A stretch of DNA of 64,000 nucleotides from the NCBI GenBank assembly GCA_902780135.1, contig CACZEK010000006.1, forward strand, positions 1 to 64,000, in the 5' to 3' direction. A program made the position numbers and the translations under genes. Below the pieces are notes generated by a model. That model was not told the DNA's origin, did not search any database, and saw only the letters and a list, made by a program, of their open reading frames with translations. Origin of the DNA: an uncultured bacterium (GTDB lineage: Bacteria; Verrucomicrobiota; Lentisphaeria; Victivallales; UBA1829). Every line of letters begins with the position of its first letter. Within the stretch, counting starts at the first letter, position 1. Positions 26,501 through 34,493 of this stretch are shown here, one piece after another.

Positions 26501-26865
26501 TGTTCCTCTCGCAGGGACTTCGCACGGAAGACGCGGAGGATGCAGGCCGTTGCCGGGCCATCTTCAATGCCACGGTCGGCAGTGTGGCGCGTTATGCGGT
26601 CCACGCAGAGAAAGACGGCAAGTATGAAGTCTCCTTACGTGTGGCGAGCGGCCAGATAAACACGCTGGCGCAGCTCGCGATCGAGCTGTACGTGGACGGC
26701 GAGATCGCGGCGACGTTCAACGCGAACGCCACCGGCGGCGATCAGAAGTGGGTCGACACGAACTCCTACGAGATCGCGATCCCGCAGGGCTGGCACACGC
26801 TCGAACTCCGCTGGAAATCCGACGGGCTCAACGTGAGCCGCATCAACCTGACACCGGTGAAGTGA
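23545..26865 (+). CDS. Exported GH3 glycosidase with permuted domain order and C-terminal carbohydrate-binding-like domain
   Basis: A 1,106-residue glycoside hydrolase family 3 protein whose halves are swapped relative to the usual order. The GH3 C-terminal alpha/beta domain comes first ([15 protein letters not shown] near 50), then a fibronectin-III-like domain (about 310-430). The catalytic TIM-barrel domain is last ([23 protein letters not shown] near 612, [10 protein letters not shown] near 657, nucleophile D738 in LMTDWW). A Gly-rich insert ([14 protein letters not shown]) follows. Such permutation is known in some GH3 beta-glucosidases. The final 120 residues look like a carbohydrate-binding beta-sandwich. 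A signal peptide-like start ([10 protein letters not shown]) suggests export. Bases 26120-26640 use noticeably fewer G/C third positions than the rest. Substrate is probably a beta-glucoside or beta-xyloside, unproven. Confidence 0.88.
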   Translation: [1106 protein letters not shown]

Positions 26866-26889
26866 TCTCGCCTCAAAACGGATTGATTC

Positions 26890-26926
26890 CGGGCGCGTCT
26901 CCTTTCACGGGAAACGCGCCCGTTTT
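26890..26926 (+). terminator. Terminator after GH3
   Basis: CGGGCGCGT (26890-26898) pairs with ACGCGCCCG (26914-26922), followed by TTTT. Confidence 0.8.
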
Positions 26927-26943
26927 CTATTCTCATTTTTTGT

Positions 26944-27393
26944 TCAAAGGAATCCGCAGGACAGCACATTGACCTCGTCGTCGACCTTCCCGGTCACGAG
27001 ACGGAACAGCATGTCCTGTTCGACCTCTTTCCCGTTGGCGGCGTCGCGCTCGAACTCCACGCGCCAGATCAGGTTCCGCACCGCGGGCGTGTCCAGCTCC
27101 AGGACGTAATCGAAGTCCTTGATGCGCCCGAGCGAGTCGCGCCAGTTCGCGCACGAGGTCCTGAAGTCCTTTTCGGTCATCTTCGTCTGAAGCGGGCCGG
27201 GGATGTTTTTCTTCAGCCTGCCGAAATCCTCGTCGCAGAACGCCGCGAGGATGTTGTTTCCGAGCTTCACGGACTCCACGAGCGTGGCGTCGTCCGGGTC
27301 GACGTCCTCGAAATCGTCCTGTTCGACGACCACGCACGCGGCGAGGATAAAACCGCAGAGAAACCCGAGAAGCGTGTATAAAAACAGTTTCAT
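26944..27393 (-). CDS. Small predicted lipoprotein in secretin operon
   Basis: A 149-residue protein with a hydrophobic N-terminus and lipobox (ILAAC, lipid-attachment Cys at residue 20), so it should be anchored to a membrane from the periplasmic side. The mature part is acidic (VVVEQDDFEDVDPDDA) and then helical, with no motif that I know. It starts 20 bp after the second secretin-like gene and is the last gene of that operon. Small lipoproteins beside secretins are often pilotins that help targeting or assembly; that role is only suggested by position. Confidence 0.6.
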   Translation of the reverse strand: MKLFLYTLLGFLCGFILAACVVVEQDDFEDVDPDDATLVESVKLGNNILAAFCDEDFGRLKKNIPGPLQTKMTEKDFRTSCANWRDSLGRIKDFDYVLELDTPAVRNLIWRVEFERDAANGKEVEQDMLFRLVTGKVDDEVNVLSCGFL

Positions 27394-27413
27394 GGTTCAG
27401 TTCCTTTCCAAGT

Positions 27414-29204
27414 TCAGATCTGAGGCTGCGGGACGTCCGCCGGGATATTCTGCGCGGGCATGACCGGCTCCGAGGCGGAGGCGTTCTTCTTCGCCGCGAC
27501 GGGCGCGCCGCGCGTCTCCGGCTTCGAGGTGTTTTTGAGGTCCGGCTTGTCGGCGGGGGCATCCCATTCGACCTGCGCCATCACGACCAGCTCCGTGTGC
27601 TTGACCGAGTTGGAGACCGAGCTGAAAAGATACCCGAGGACCGGGATGTCCATGAGCCACGGCACGCCCGTGCGCGACTCGACCTCCTCCTGTTTCGTGA
27701 GGCCGCCGATCACGAACGTGTCCTTGCCGTGCGGCAGGCTGACGGTCTGCTTCACCACGCCGCCGTTCGAAACGCGCGGCGCGCCGTTGGACTGGAATCC
27801 GAGCAGGCTGGTGTTCGAGAGCGTGACGTCGAAACGCGTTTCCGCGAGGTTGACGGAGACGTTGTTCACGGTCATGGTGAACCCGAATCCCGTGAACGCC
27901 CTGATCTCCTGCGCCTCGCCCTTGCCGACGGGGAGCGGATCGCCCTTGTCGAACACCTTGTTGATGACCTGGGAGAGCAGCTGGTACGGGCCGACGCCCA
28001 TGTCGGGCTCGGCCTGCGCCTTCGAGACGGCGGCGGAGTCGTCGGAGTAGAGCATCTGCGTGGTCCGCGCGAACGTCGCGCCCTCGGCGGCGTTGCGGAT
28101 GCAGAGCTCCCCGGTGTGCAGGACCTTCGCCTTCCCGCGCGACTCCAGGAAGTCGATGTAGCGCGTGTTCCACTTCGGATTGAAGTTGAAGTAGCTGGTG
28201 CGCTCGGAGCCGTAGGCGGAGACCGGGCCGACGCCGCCGCTGTAGACGGACGACCAGTTGTTGCGGTAGCGCCCGCCGACGGAGAAGAAGTCCGCGCCCT
28301 CGTTGTTCTTCCAGCCCTGGAAGTCGATGCCGATGCGGTCGTCGTTCTCGGTGTCGAGCTCGTAGACCTTGATCTTCAGGCGGACCTGGGGGACCGGGAC
28401 GTCGAACTTCGCGAGCATGTGGGCGATGTTGTCGCAGGAGTAGTTGCAGACGTCGAAGATGAGCCAGTTCAGGTCGGGGTCGTACGCCACCAGGTCCATG
28501 CCCTGCCACACCTCGGTCGCGTCGTTGATGTTCATGCCCACGTTTTCGATGAGCGGCATCAGGTTGCGCGCGGGCACGAACTTCGGCATGTAGATGTACA
28601 TCTGGTAGCCGTAGTTCAGCGCGCCGAGCGCCGGGTCGTCCAGCGTGGCGACCAGCGTGTCGATGCCGATGCCGTTTCCGCTGTCGGCGAACCGGTACTC
28701 CTCCGCGCTCACGATGAGCAGTCCGGTGCCGTCGGCGTATTTCAGGCACTCGACGGCGGTGTTGCTGCCGAGCTGGACGGGCGGCGCGTAGCCGGGCTGG
28801 GCGTTGGCGGGGCCGAGCTCGACGGAGCTTTCGGTGGCGAGAAACGGCGGCGCGGCGGTATTCGACGGGTACTGCTGCTGGAGCATGGAGTTGCCGACGC
28901 GCTTGGTCTGGACCATCTGGCGCAGGTAGTCGCGGAACTCGTACGGGTCGACGTGCCGGAGCAGATAGGTCTTCGTGACCACGCGCGGGTCGTTGTTGTC
29001 GCGGATGAAATGCACGACCTTCGTCCCGGGGTCCACGTTCACGTTCAGGCGCGCCACGATGCGCGTGGCGTCGTATCCGCCGGTGTTGTTGAAGTTGGAG
29101 TCGCGCGGCACGCCGGGCAGGTCGGCGGCGCGGAGATTCATGTTCAGATTCAGCAGGCAGGCAAACCCCGCCGCGACGATGGAAATGAGGTTGATCCGGT
29201 TCAT
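27414..29204 (-). CDS. Secretin-like (type II/III secretion superfamily) protein, copy 2
   Basis: A 596-residue exported protein with a signal peptide (ISIVAAGFACLLNLNMNLRA). N-terminal repeat-like domains are followed by a C-terminal secretin-type beta domain. The diagnostic stretch is GKDTFVIGGLTKQEEVESRTGVPWLMDIPVLGYLFSS near 510-550, the pattern 'GGL ... VPxLxxIPxLGxLF' of GspD/PilQ/PulD secretins. Secretins assemble multimeric gated channels in the outer membrane. Its ATG overlaps the stop of the upstream paralogue by 4 bp. It shares with that paralogue a central GIDFQGWKNNEG/GIEYLAWKNGPG segment, so the two probably arose by duplication. No ATPase or platform protein is nearby, so the secretion system it serves is unknown. 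Confidence 0.75.
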   Translation of the reverse strand: MNRINLISIVAAGFACLLNLNMNLRAADLPGVPRDSNFNNTGGYDATRIVARLNVNVDPGTKVVHFIRDNNDPRVVTKTYLLRHVDPYEFRDYLRQMVQTKRVGNSMLQQQYPSNTAAPPFLATESSVELGPANAQPGYAPPVQLGSNTAVECLKYADGTGLLIVSAEEYRFADSGNGIGIDTLVATLDDPALGALNYGYQMYIYMPKFVPARNLMPLIENVGMNINDATEVWQGMDLVAYDPDLNWLIFDVCNYSCDNIAHMLAKFDVPVPQVRLKIKVYELDTENDDRIGIDFQGWKNNEGADFFSVGGRYRNNWSSVYSGGVGPVSAYGSERTSYFNFNPKWNTRYIDFLESRGKAKVLHTGELCIRNAAEGATFARTTQMLYSDDSAAVSKAQAEPDMGVGPYQLLSQVINKVFDKGDPLPVGKGEAQEIRAFTGFGFTMTVNNVSVNLAETRFDVTLSNTSLLGFQSNGAPRVSNGGVVKQTVSLPHGKDTFVIGGLTKQEEVESRTGVPWLMDIPVLGYLFSSVSNSVKHTELVVMAQVEWDAPADKPDLKNTSKPETRGAPVAAKKNASASEPVMPAQNIPADVPQPQI

Positions 29205-30679
29205 TGCACGGCTCCTTCCGCTTTTTCGACTTTCTTCAGTTCGCCGGTCTCGAAATCAAGCGTTTGCGGGCACGCGGTGTCCAGCATCCGCGCGGTCACG
29301 GTGAGGTACACGCGGGTCGTCTCGCGGTTGGTCGTGACGGTGCTGAAGAGGTATTTGAGGTACGGGATGCGGCAGAGCCACGGGATGCCGATCGTCTGCT
29401 CCACGTCCTGCTCCTTGTCCCACTGCCCGAGCACGACCTCCTCGTTGAGCGGGATGAGCACGTCGCTGGCGATCTCGCTCGTCTCGATCAGCTCGGTGCC
29501 GTCGCCCGCGCGCTCGACCGCGTTCGCCGCCTGCACGGAGTAGCCGAAGAACAGCGTGCCGTCCATGCCCGCGTACGCCCCCGGCGCGTAGTCGTTCACG
29601 GAGAACGCCTCGCTCTCAGGGTATCCGGTCTGGGGTTCGCCGTAGTGGAGGTTGACGAGCGGGCTGTTCACCTGCAGGGAGACCTGCGAAAAGCCCTCCG
29701 GGAGTTCGAAATGGTCGCCGACCACGCTCATGGCGTCGTTGTCGCTCTTCACGATGTTCTGGAGCTGCGGATTGAACCGGAGCGAATAGCTCTCCGTGTC
29801 GGAGTTCGCCACGGTCAGCGAGGCGGTGTCCGTGATCTTCGCGTCGCCGCGCTGCGCGAGGAGCCGGATGAAGCTCGCGTCGAACTGGGGCGCGGCGAGA
29901 AACCCGCCGACGGGCCCGGTGATGGTGTTCAGCGCGGCGGTCCCGGCGGACGTCACGTTGATGACGTCGAATCCGACCTGGAAGATGTTCATGCCGGGTC
30001 CGTTCTTCCACGCCAGGTACTCGATGCCGAGGTCGCGGAACGTGCTTTCGCGGACCTCGTAGAGCTGGAACGTGAGGGTGATCTGCGGCGCTGGGCGGTC
30101 CAGGTAGCCGAGGAACTGGTACACGTACTGCGTGTTCGAGCTGTTGTCCTTCCAGTAGATCTGGTTGGAGTTGCGGTCCCAGGCGTACACGCTGCCGTAC
30201 ACGCCCTCCCCGATCTGCGAATCGACCAGCACGTTCAGCAGCGCCTGCCCGGACCGGTATTTCGGGCGGTACACGGCGCGCGTGATGCCGGTCCCCTTCA
30301 CGATGTCGCCGGGGACCTTGCCGTCGAGCAGGACGTTCCGGTCCGCCTTCGCGATGAAGTCGTCCACGTACGGCATCATCTCGACGGGGCATGTCACGGT
30401 CAGCATCTGGGCGTTGTCCGCGCCGTACTCCACGCAGTTCACGGTCGAGTTCATGTTGTAGCGCATCACGATGCCCATCACGAACGGCGTGATGTCGTTT
30501 GCCTGGATGTATTTCAGGCGGTAGATCTTCGACACCATGTAGTCCTGGGCGTCGTCCTGCACGAAACGCAGGGTCTGCGTCGAGGCGTCGTCCGCGCCGC
30601 CCGCCGCGGTCTGTCCGGACAACGCCGGAGGCAGAGCGGCAAGCACAGGCAGCAGAAAACGCCATGCGTTTTTCATCAT
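29201..30679 (-). CDS. Secretin-like (type II/III secretion superfamily) protein, copy 1
   Basis: A 492-residue exported protein starting at a double ATG (30679/30676) behind a strong AGGAGGG. The longer open frame to 30901 has no such site and would extend above the promoter. A signal peptide (FLLPVLAALPPALSG) is followed by N-domains and the secretin-like C-terminal pattern, IPLNEEVVLGQWDKEQDVEQTIGIPWLCRIPYLKYLFST near 420-460. The glycine pair of canonical secretins (IGGL) is replaced by VLGQW here, so this copy is more divergent than its neighbour. It is first in a three-gene operon with the second secretin-like protein and a lipoprotein. The two copies may form a mixed complex, or one may be a non-channel partner. 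Confidence 0.68.
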   Translation of the reverse strand: MMKNAWRFLLPVLAALPPALSGQTAAGGADDASTQTLRFVQDDAQDYMVSKIYRLKYIQANDITPFVMGIVMRYNMNSTVNCVEYGADNAQMLTVTCPVEMMPYVDDFIAKADRNVLLDGKVPGDIVKGTGITRAVYRPKYRSGQALLNVLVDSQIGEGVYGSVYAWDRNSNQIYWKDNSSNTQYVYQFLGYLDRPAPQITLTFQLYEVRESTFRDLGIEYLAWKNGPGMNIFQVGFDVINVTSAGTAALNTITGPVGGFLAAPQFDASFIRLLAQRGDAKITDTASLTVANSDTESYSLRFNPQLQNIVKSDNDAMSVVGDHFELPEGFSQVSLQVNSPLVNLHYGEPQTGYPESEAFSVNDYAPGAYAGMDGTLFFGYSVQAANAVERAGDGTELIETSEIASDVLIPLNEEVVLGQWDKEQDVEQTIGIPWLCRIPYLKYLFSTVTTNRETTRVYLTVTARMLDTACPQTLDFETGELKKVEKAEGAVQ

Positions 30680-30740
30680 GGTTCCCTCCTTTTGAGTTTG
30701 TGTCGTGCGGCCGCCTTCCGATGAACGTCCGCACACCCTT

Positions 30741-30768
30741 AATATACCCCGGATCCCGGCGATTTCAA
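30741..30768 (-). promoter_or_regulatory. Promoter of the secretin-like operon
   Basis: Minus strand TTGAAA, 16-bp spacer, TATATT, about 60 bp before the ATG. Confidence 0.7.
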
Positions 30769-30825
30769 CCATGCGGAACTTTGTGCGCGCGGACGAAAAA
30801 AAGCCGAAAGTTTTCCTTTTTCCGC

Positions 30826-30853
30826 TTGATGTTGGAGAAAGGACGGCTATATT
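30826..30853 (+). promoter_or_regulatory. Promoter of the zinc-ribbon gene
   Basis: TTGATG, 16-bp spacer, TATATT, about 30 bp before the ATG and divergent from the secretin promoter. Confidence 0.65.
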
Positions 30854-30885
30854 ACCAAAAAAGAAAACAATCCGGAGACTGCACC

Positions 30886-31593
30886 ATGATGAAACAGGCA
30901 ATCAAGGACCTTCTGATCCTGCAGGCGGAGGATCTGCGCATCCGCGACCTGAAGAACAGGCTCATGTCCATCCCGAAGGAACGCGCCGCGCTCGTCGCGG
31001 AGTTCGAGGTCGTGCGGAAGGGGCTGGAAAAGGCGAAGCAGAACAAGCTGAAAGTCGAGCAGGCCGCCAAGCAGCAGGCCGCCGCCACGCAGGCCGCGCA
31101 GGAGAACCTCCGCGCGCTGATGATTAAATCCACCTCGGTCAAGAAGATCAACGAATACAACGCGATCCTCGCCGAGATCGAGGCCGCGAAGAAAAACATC
31201 TCCAACTCCGAGACGCGCGAGATCGAGCTCATGGACGAACAGGACGCCGCCGCGCAGCTCCTCGCGAAGGCGGAACGCTCCTACAAGGCGACCGGCAGGA
31301 CCGTGCAGGCGGAAGTCCGCGAGCTGGATTCCCTCAAGGAAGCCATCGTGAAGGAGATCGCCGAAAAGGAAAAGCTCTCCGCGGAATACGCGAAAAACGT
31401 CCAGCCGAAATTTCTCGACCCGTACCGCAGGATGCTTGCCTCGGGAAAAGGCAGCCCGGTCGGCACGATCCGCAACGGCAGCTGCTCCAACTGCAACATG
31501 AAGAACTCGCCGCAGACCGTGATGGAAGCGAGAAACGGCGAGCTGGTGAACTGCGACAACTGCTCGTTCTTCCTGTACGACCCGGAAGCGTGA
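30886..31593 (+). CDS. Coiled-coil protein with C4-type zinc ribbon (DUF164/zf-RING_7)
   Basis: A 235-residue cytosolic protein: a long antiparallel coiled coil (about 10-180) followed by a C-terminal zinc ribbon with C-x2-C (GSCSNCNMK) and C-x2-C (VNCDNCSFF). This is the DUF164 family, proposed to bind nucleic acid but of uncertain function; the fold is seen in HP0958-like proteins linked to RpoN or flagellin mRNA. A double ATG (30886/30889) lies shortly after the promoter, so the longer open frame from 30499 is not used. A hairpin with T-rich flank follows. It appears monocistronic. Confidence 0.85.
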   Translation: MMKQAIKDLLILQAEDLRIRDLKNRLMSIPKERAALVAEFEVVRKGLEKAKQNKLKVEQAAKQQAAATQAAQENLRALMIKSTSVKKINEYNAILAEIEAAKKNISNSETREIELMDEQDAAAQLLAKAERSYKATGRTVQAEVRELDSLKEAIVKEIAEKEKLSAEYAKNVQPKFLDPYRRMLASGKGSPVGTIRNGSCSNCNMKNSPQTVMEARNGELVNCDNCSFFLYDPEA

Positions 31594-31635
31594 AAAAACA
31601 GCGTCGTCCCGGCAAGGCGCGCCAGGCGGATCCCC

Positions 31636-31671
31636 GTCCGTTTCCCGGAAGCGGACATTTTCCCTTATTTT
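31636..31671 (+). terminator. Probable terminator after the zinc-ribbon gene
   Basis: GTCCG pairs with CGGAC around an inner TTC/GAA (31636-31656), followed by ATTTTCCCTTATTTT. Confidence 0.5.
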
Positions 31672-31695
31672 CCGCAAATATGGCTTGGGGCTTCC

Positions 31696-31724
31696 TTGAA
31701 AAAGCGAGCTCCGCGCGCTATATT
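31696..31724 (+). promoter_or_regulatory. Promoter of the Wzc-like operon
   Basis: TTGAAA, 17-bp spacer, TATATT, about 55 bp before the ATG. Confidence 0.75.
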
Positions 31725-31778
31725 ATTATATTAATGCTTTTTTTCATGTTCTAGAACCAACCGGAAGGTGTTGAACCA

Positions 31779-33440
31779 ATGCGCAAACCAAGTGATGTCG
31801 ATTTTCCGTTTTTGTGGAATATTTTCAAGCGCCGCTACCAGTACATTTTAGCGTTCGGTATCTTCTGCGCGGCATTGACGTTCGTCTACCTCAAGTACAT
31901 CGCGAAGCCGGTCTACCGCGTGGATTTCTCCCTGTTTGCATGGGATTATGCGGGCAGCTCGGAGGATACCGACGCCGCAACCGCATCGGCGAGGACCAAC
32001 GAACAGCTTCAGACCGTGAACATGATCGACCGCGACCTGATCGTGGCGGACAAGATGCTGAACGACTATGAGAAGCTCATGGACAGCCGTTACGTGAAGG
32101 ACCGCGTGAAAACGCAGCTCAGCCTGGAGTACCCCGAGCTGACGCTGGAGGAGATCCCCTACAAAAAAACGATCACGCTCAGCCGAAAGACCCACTTCAT
32201 CGACTGCTCGTTCCTCTCCGAATCGAAGGAAATGGCGCTCGCCGCCGCCACCGTGACCAACGAGGTCTTCCTCGACACGATCAAAACCCAGCTCGGCATC
32301 TCCAAGCTCAGAAACATCGACGTCCCGCAGGCGCAGGAAAAACCCGTCAGCAACCGTCCCGTGTTCAAGGCGGGCGTCGCGTTCATCTTCTCCGGCGCGT
32401 TCCTCTTCGGCCTCCTCACGCTCTACGCCATGCTGCGCGACCACATCACGTCCACCGACCAGATCACCAAGGAACTCCAGGTCCCGCTGCTCGGCACCAT
32501 GGTCCGCCTGAAACGCCGCAAAGCGTACCGCAACGACAAGAAGATGAACGTGGCGCTGAACGACAAGACCACGTACAACTTCAACAGCTTCTACGAGGAC
32601 TTCCAGATCCTGCTCACCAACCTGCAGTATTCCCGCCCGAAGAAGGATTCCGCGCACGTCATCATGGTCACCAGCTCCACCCCGAACGAAGGCAAGACGC
32701 TCCTCTCCAGCTATCTCTCCCTCCTTCTCGCGGAAAAGGACAAAAAGGTGCTCATGATCCACGCCGACATCCGCAAGGGCGACTCCGCGGACTACTTCGG
32801 GCTCGCGCACTCCGTCGGCCTGGTCGACTACATCGTCGGCAAAAAGACGTTCGACGAGGTCGTCACCCGCAACATCAACGGCACCAAGCTCGACGTGATC
32901 CCGCCCGGACCGATCCCGCCGAACCCGCTCCGCCTCATCGAAGTCTTCGCCGACAGCGGATTCGTGGCGGAAAAGGCGAAGGACTACGACTACATCATCA
33001 TCGACACGCCGCCCGCGACCATCCTCGCCGACGCCCTCGTGCTGGGCAAGCTGGTCGACGACATCATCGTCGTCGTCAACGCCCGCAAGACCTCGCTCGG
33101 CTCCCTGAAGCTCCTGATCGGACGACTGAAAGAGCTTAAGCTCAACATCTCCGGCATCATCCTGAACCAGTTCGCCCAGTCCTCCGGCGCATACGGCTAC
33201 GGGTACGGCTATGGATACGGATACGGCTATGGCTACGGATACGGCAAGAAATACGGCGGCTACGGCTACGGATATGGCTACGGATATGGCTATGGATACG
33301 GATACGGGTACAGCCACAGGTCGAAAAAGAAAAAAGGCAAAGGACCCGAACCCGTCCTCACCAAAGAGGAAGCCTCCATTTCTCTCATGTCGCCCGCCAG
33401 TCCGGAAGGCGACGGCTCCGCGGACGAAGGAAAGAAATAA
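31779..33440 (+). CDS. Wzc-like chain-length determinant and BY-kinase with Tyr-Gly tail
   Basis: A 553-residue inner-membrane tyrosine autokinase that would control capsule or exopolysaccharide chain length and export. The N-terminal Wzz domain lies between two membrane helices (about 20-40 and 205-225). The cytosolic kinase has Walker A SSTPNEGKTLL near 300, a Walker A' IHADIRKG near 325 and Walker B DYIIIDTPPA near 408. The C-terminal autophosphorylation cluster is extreme: 19 tyrosines in alternating Tyr-Gly runs (about 471-512) split by GKKYGG, then a basic SKKKKGKG. The cognate phosphatase gene begins 39 bp downstream. Single-polypeptide organisation is of the proteobacterial type. Confidence 0.9.
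   Translation: MRKPSDVDFPFLWNIFKRRYQYILAFGIFCAALTFVYLKYIAKPVYRVDFSLFAWDYAGSSEDTDAATASARTNEQLQTVNMIDRDLIVADKMLNDYEKLMDSRYVKDRVKTQLSLEYPELTLEEIPYKKTITLSRKTHFIDCSFLSESKEMALAAATVTNEVFLDTIKTQLGISKLRNIDVPQAQEKPVSNRPVFKAGVAFIFSGAFLFGLLTLYAMLRDHITSTDQITKELQVPLLGTMVRLKRRKAYRNDKKMNVALNDKTTYNFNSFYEDFQILLTNLQYSRPKKDSAHVIMVTSSTPNEGKTLLSSYLSLLLAEKDKKVLMIHADIRKGDSADYFGLAHSVGLVDYIVGKKTFDEVVTRNINGTKLDVIPPGPIPPNPLRLIEVFADSGFVAEKAKDYDYIIIDTPPATILADALVLGKLVDDIIVVVNARKTSLGSLKLLIGRLKELKLNISGIILNQFAQSSGAYGYGYGYGYGYGYGYGYGKKYGGYGYGYGYGYGYGYGYGYSHRSKKKKGKGPEPVLTKEEASISLMSPASPEGDGSADEGKK
33193..33312 (+). repeat. Hexanucleotide-type repeat encoding (Tyr-Gly)n
   Basis: Two runs of TAY-GGN codon pairs separated by a short insert. 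Codons vary (tac/tat, ggc/gga/ggg), so selection acts on the peptide rather than on a recent DNA expansion. Confidence 0.85.
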
Positions 33441-33479
33441 GGCCGGACTGCAAATCTCCTCCACCCCCGATACCGAACC

Positions 33480-34283
33480 ATGATCGACATTCACTGCCAT
33501 ATCCTGCCGGGCGTCCCCGGCGACGACGGCTCCCCCGATCTCGGCGAGACCGAGAGGATGCTGGAGCTTGCGAAAGCCGACGGCATCGACACGATCGTCT
33601 GCACGCCGCACGGGAAACAGCCCGCCGGGGACCAGATCAAGCGCATGGACGACATCCGCGCCGCGACCGATGCGAAAGCCGCGGAATACGGCATCACGCT
33701 TCTGCGCGGGCTCGAATACAACCTGCCCCAGCTGTTCCAGGTGGACGAAACCGCCGTCGGGCTCGCGAAAACGAATTTCATCCTCATCGACTTCGTCCGC
33801 AGCCGCATGGACTCCTCCGTCGACGCCATCAGCCGTTCCACCCACTCCGCCGGGTTCCATCCGATCTGCGCGCACCCGGAACGCCTCTTTCAGAGCTGGG
33901 ACCACGTGCGCCACATCTACAACACCGGCTACACGATGCAGCTCACGGCGGCTTCGATCCTCGGCGATTTCGGGCGCGGATGCCAGAAATTCTCGCTCGA
34001 CCTGCTGGACCACGGACTCTGCCACTACATCGCATCCGACGCGCATTCCACCTCGCGCGCGTTCCGCCAGACCGCCTGCAAAAAGTTCATCACGGAGAAC
34101 TACGGCGAGGAGACCGCGAACATCCTCTTCGAGGAAAACCCGAAACGCCTTCTCGCGAACCAGCAGCCGCTTGAGATCCCGGTCGTCAGCGACGACTACG
34201 ACGACGAGCTTCCGAAGAACCCCTTCCTCCGCGCCATGTACCGGTTCTTCCTCGGCCGCCGCCACGACGAGGACGAGGACTGA
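33480..34283 (+). CDS. CpsB/YwqE-type PHP tyrosine-protein phosphatase
   Basis: A 267-residue metal-dependent phosphotyrosine phosphatase of the PHP superfamily, expected to dephosphorylate the Wzc-like kinase encoded just upstream. The N-terminus MIDIHCHILPGVPGDDGSPDLGE holds the first metal-binding HxH and the DDGS signature. TIVCTPH near 34-40, ICAHPER near 127 and ASDAHS near 189 complete the PHP motifs. The C-terminal tail is acidic (RRHDEDED). Kinase and phosphatase are co-transcribed; a terminator follows. Confidence 0.9.
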   Translation: MIDIHCHILPGVPGDDGSPDLGETERMLELAKADGIDTIVCTPHGKQPAGDQIKRMDDIRAATDAKAAEYGITLLRGLEYNLPQLFQVDETAVGLAKTNFILIDFVRSRMDSSVDAISRSTHSAGFHPICAHPERLFQSWDHVRHIYNTGYTMQLTAASILGDFGRGCQKFSLDLLDHGLCHYIASDAHSTSRAFRQTACKKFITENYGEETANILFEENPKRLLANQQPLEIPVVSDDYDDELPKNPFLRAMYRFFLGRRHDEDED

Positions 34284-34365
34284 GTTCCGCTTTGCCTCTT
34301 CTCTGTCCCGGGGCGGGGGATTCAGCTTGTTCTCACGGAAATCCTCTCCTCCATCGGCGGACTTC

Positions 34366-34384
34366 GACCGTTCCGGTCTTTTTT
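34366..34384 (+). terminator. Terminator after the PHP phosphatase
   Basis: GACCG-TTC-CGGTC hairpin (34366-34378) followed by six T residues. Confidence 0.75.
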
Positions 34385-34493
34385 CGCAAAAAAACCGCTT
34401 CCGCGCTAAGATCCGGCGGCGCGGAAAGGACTAACTCTATATAAAAGCATTTTTCAGCCAGATACAACAACCTTTCCACGAGGGTCCGATCCC

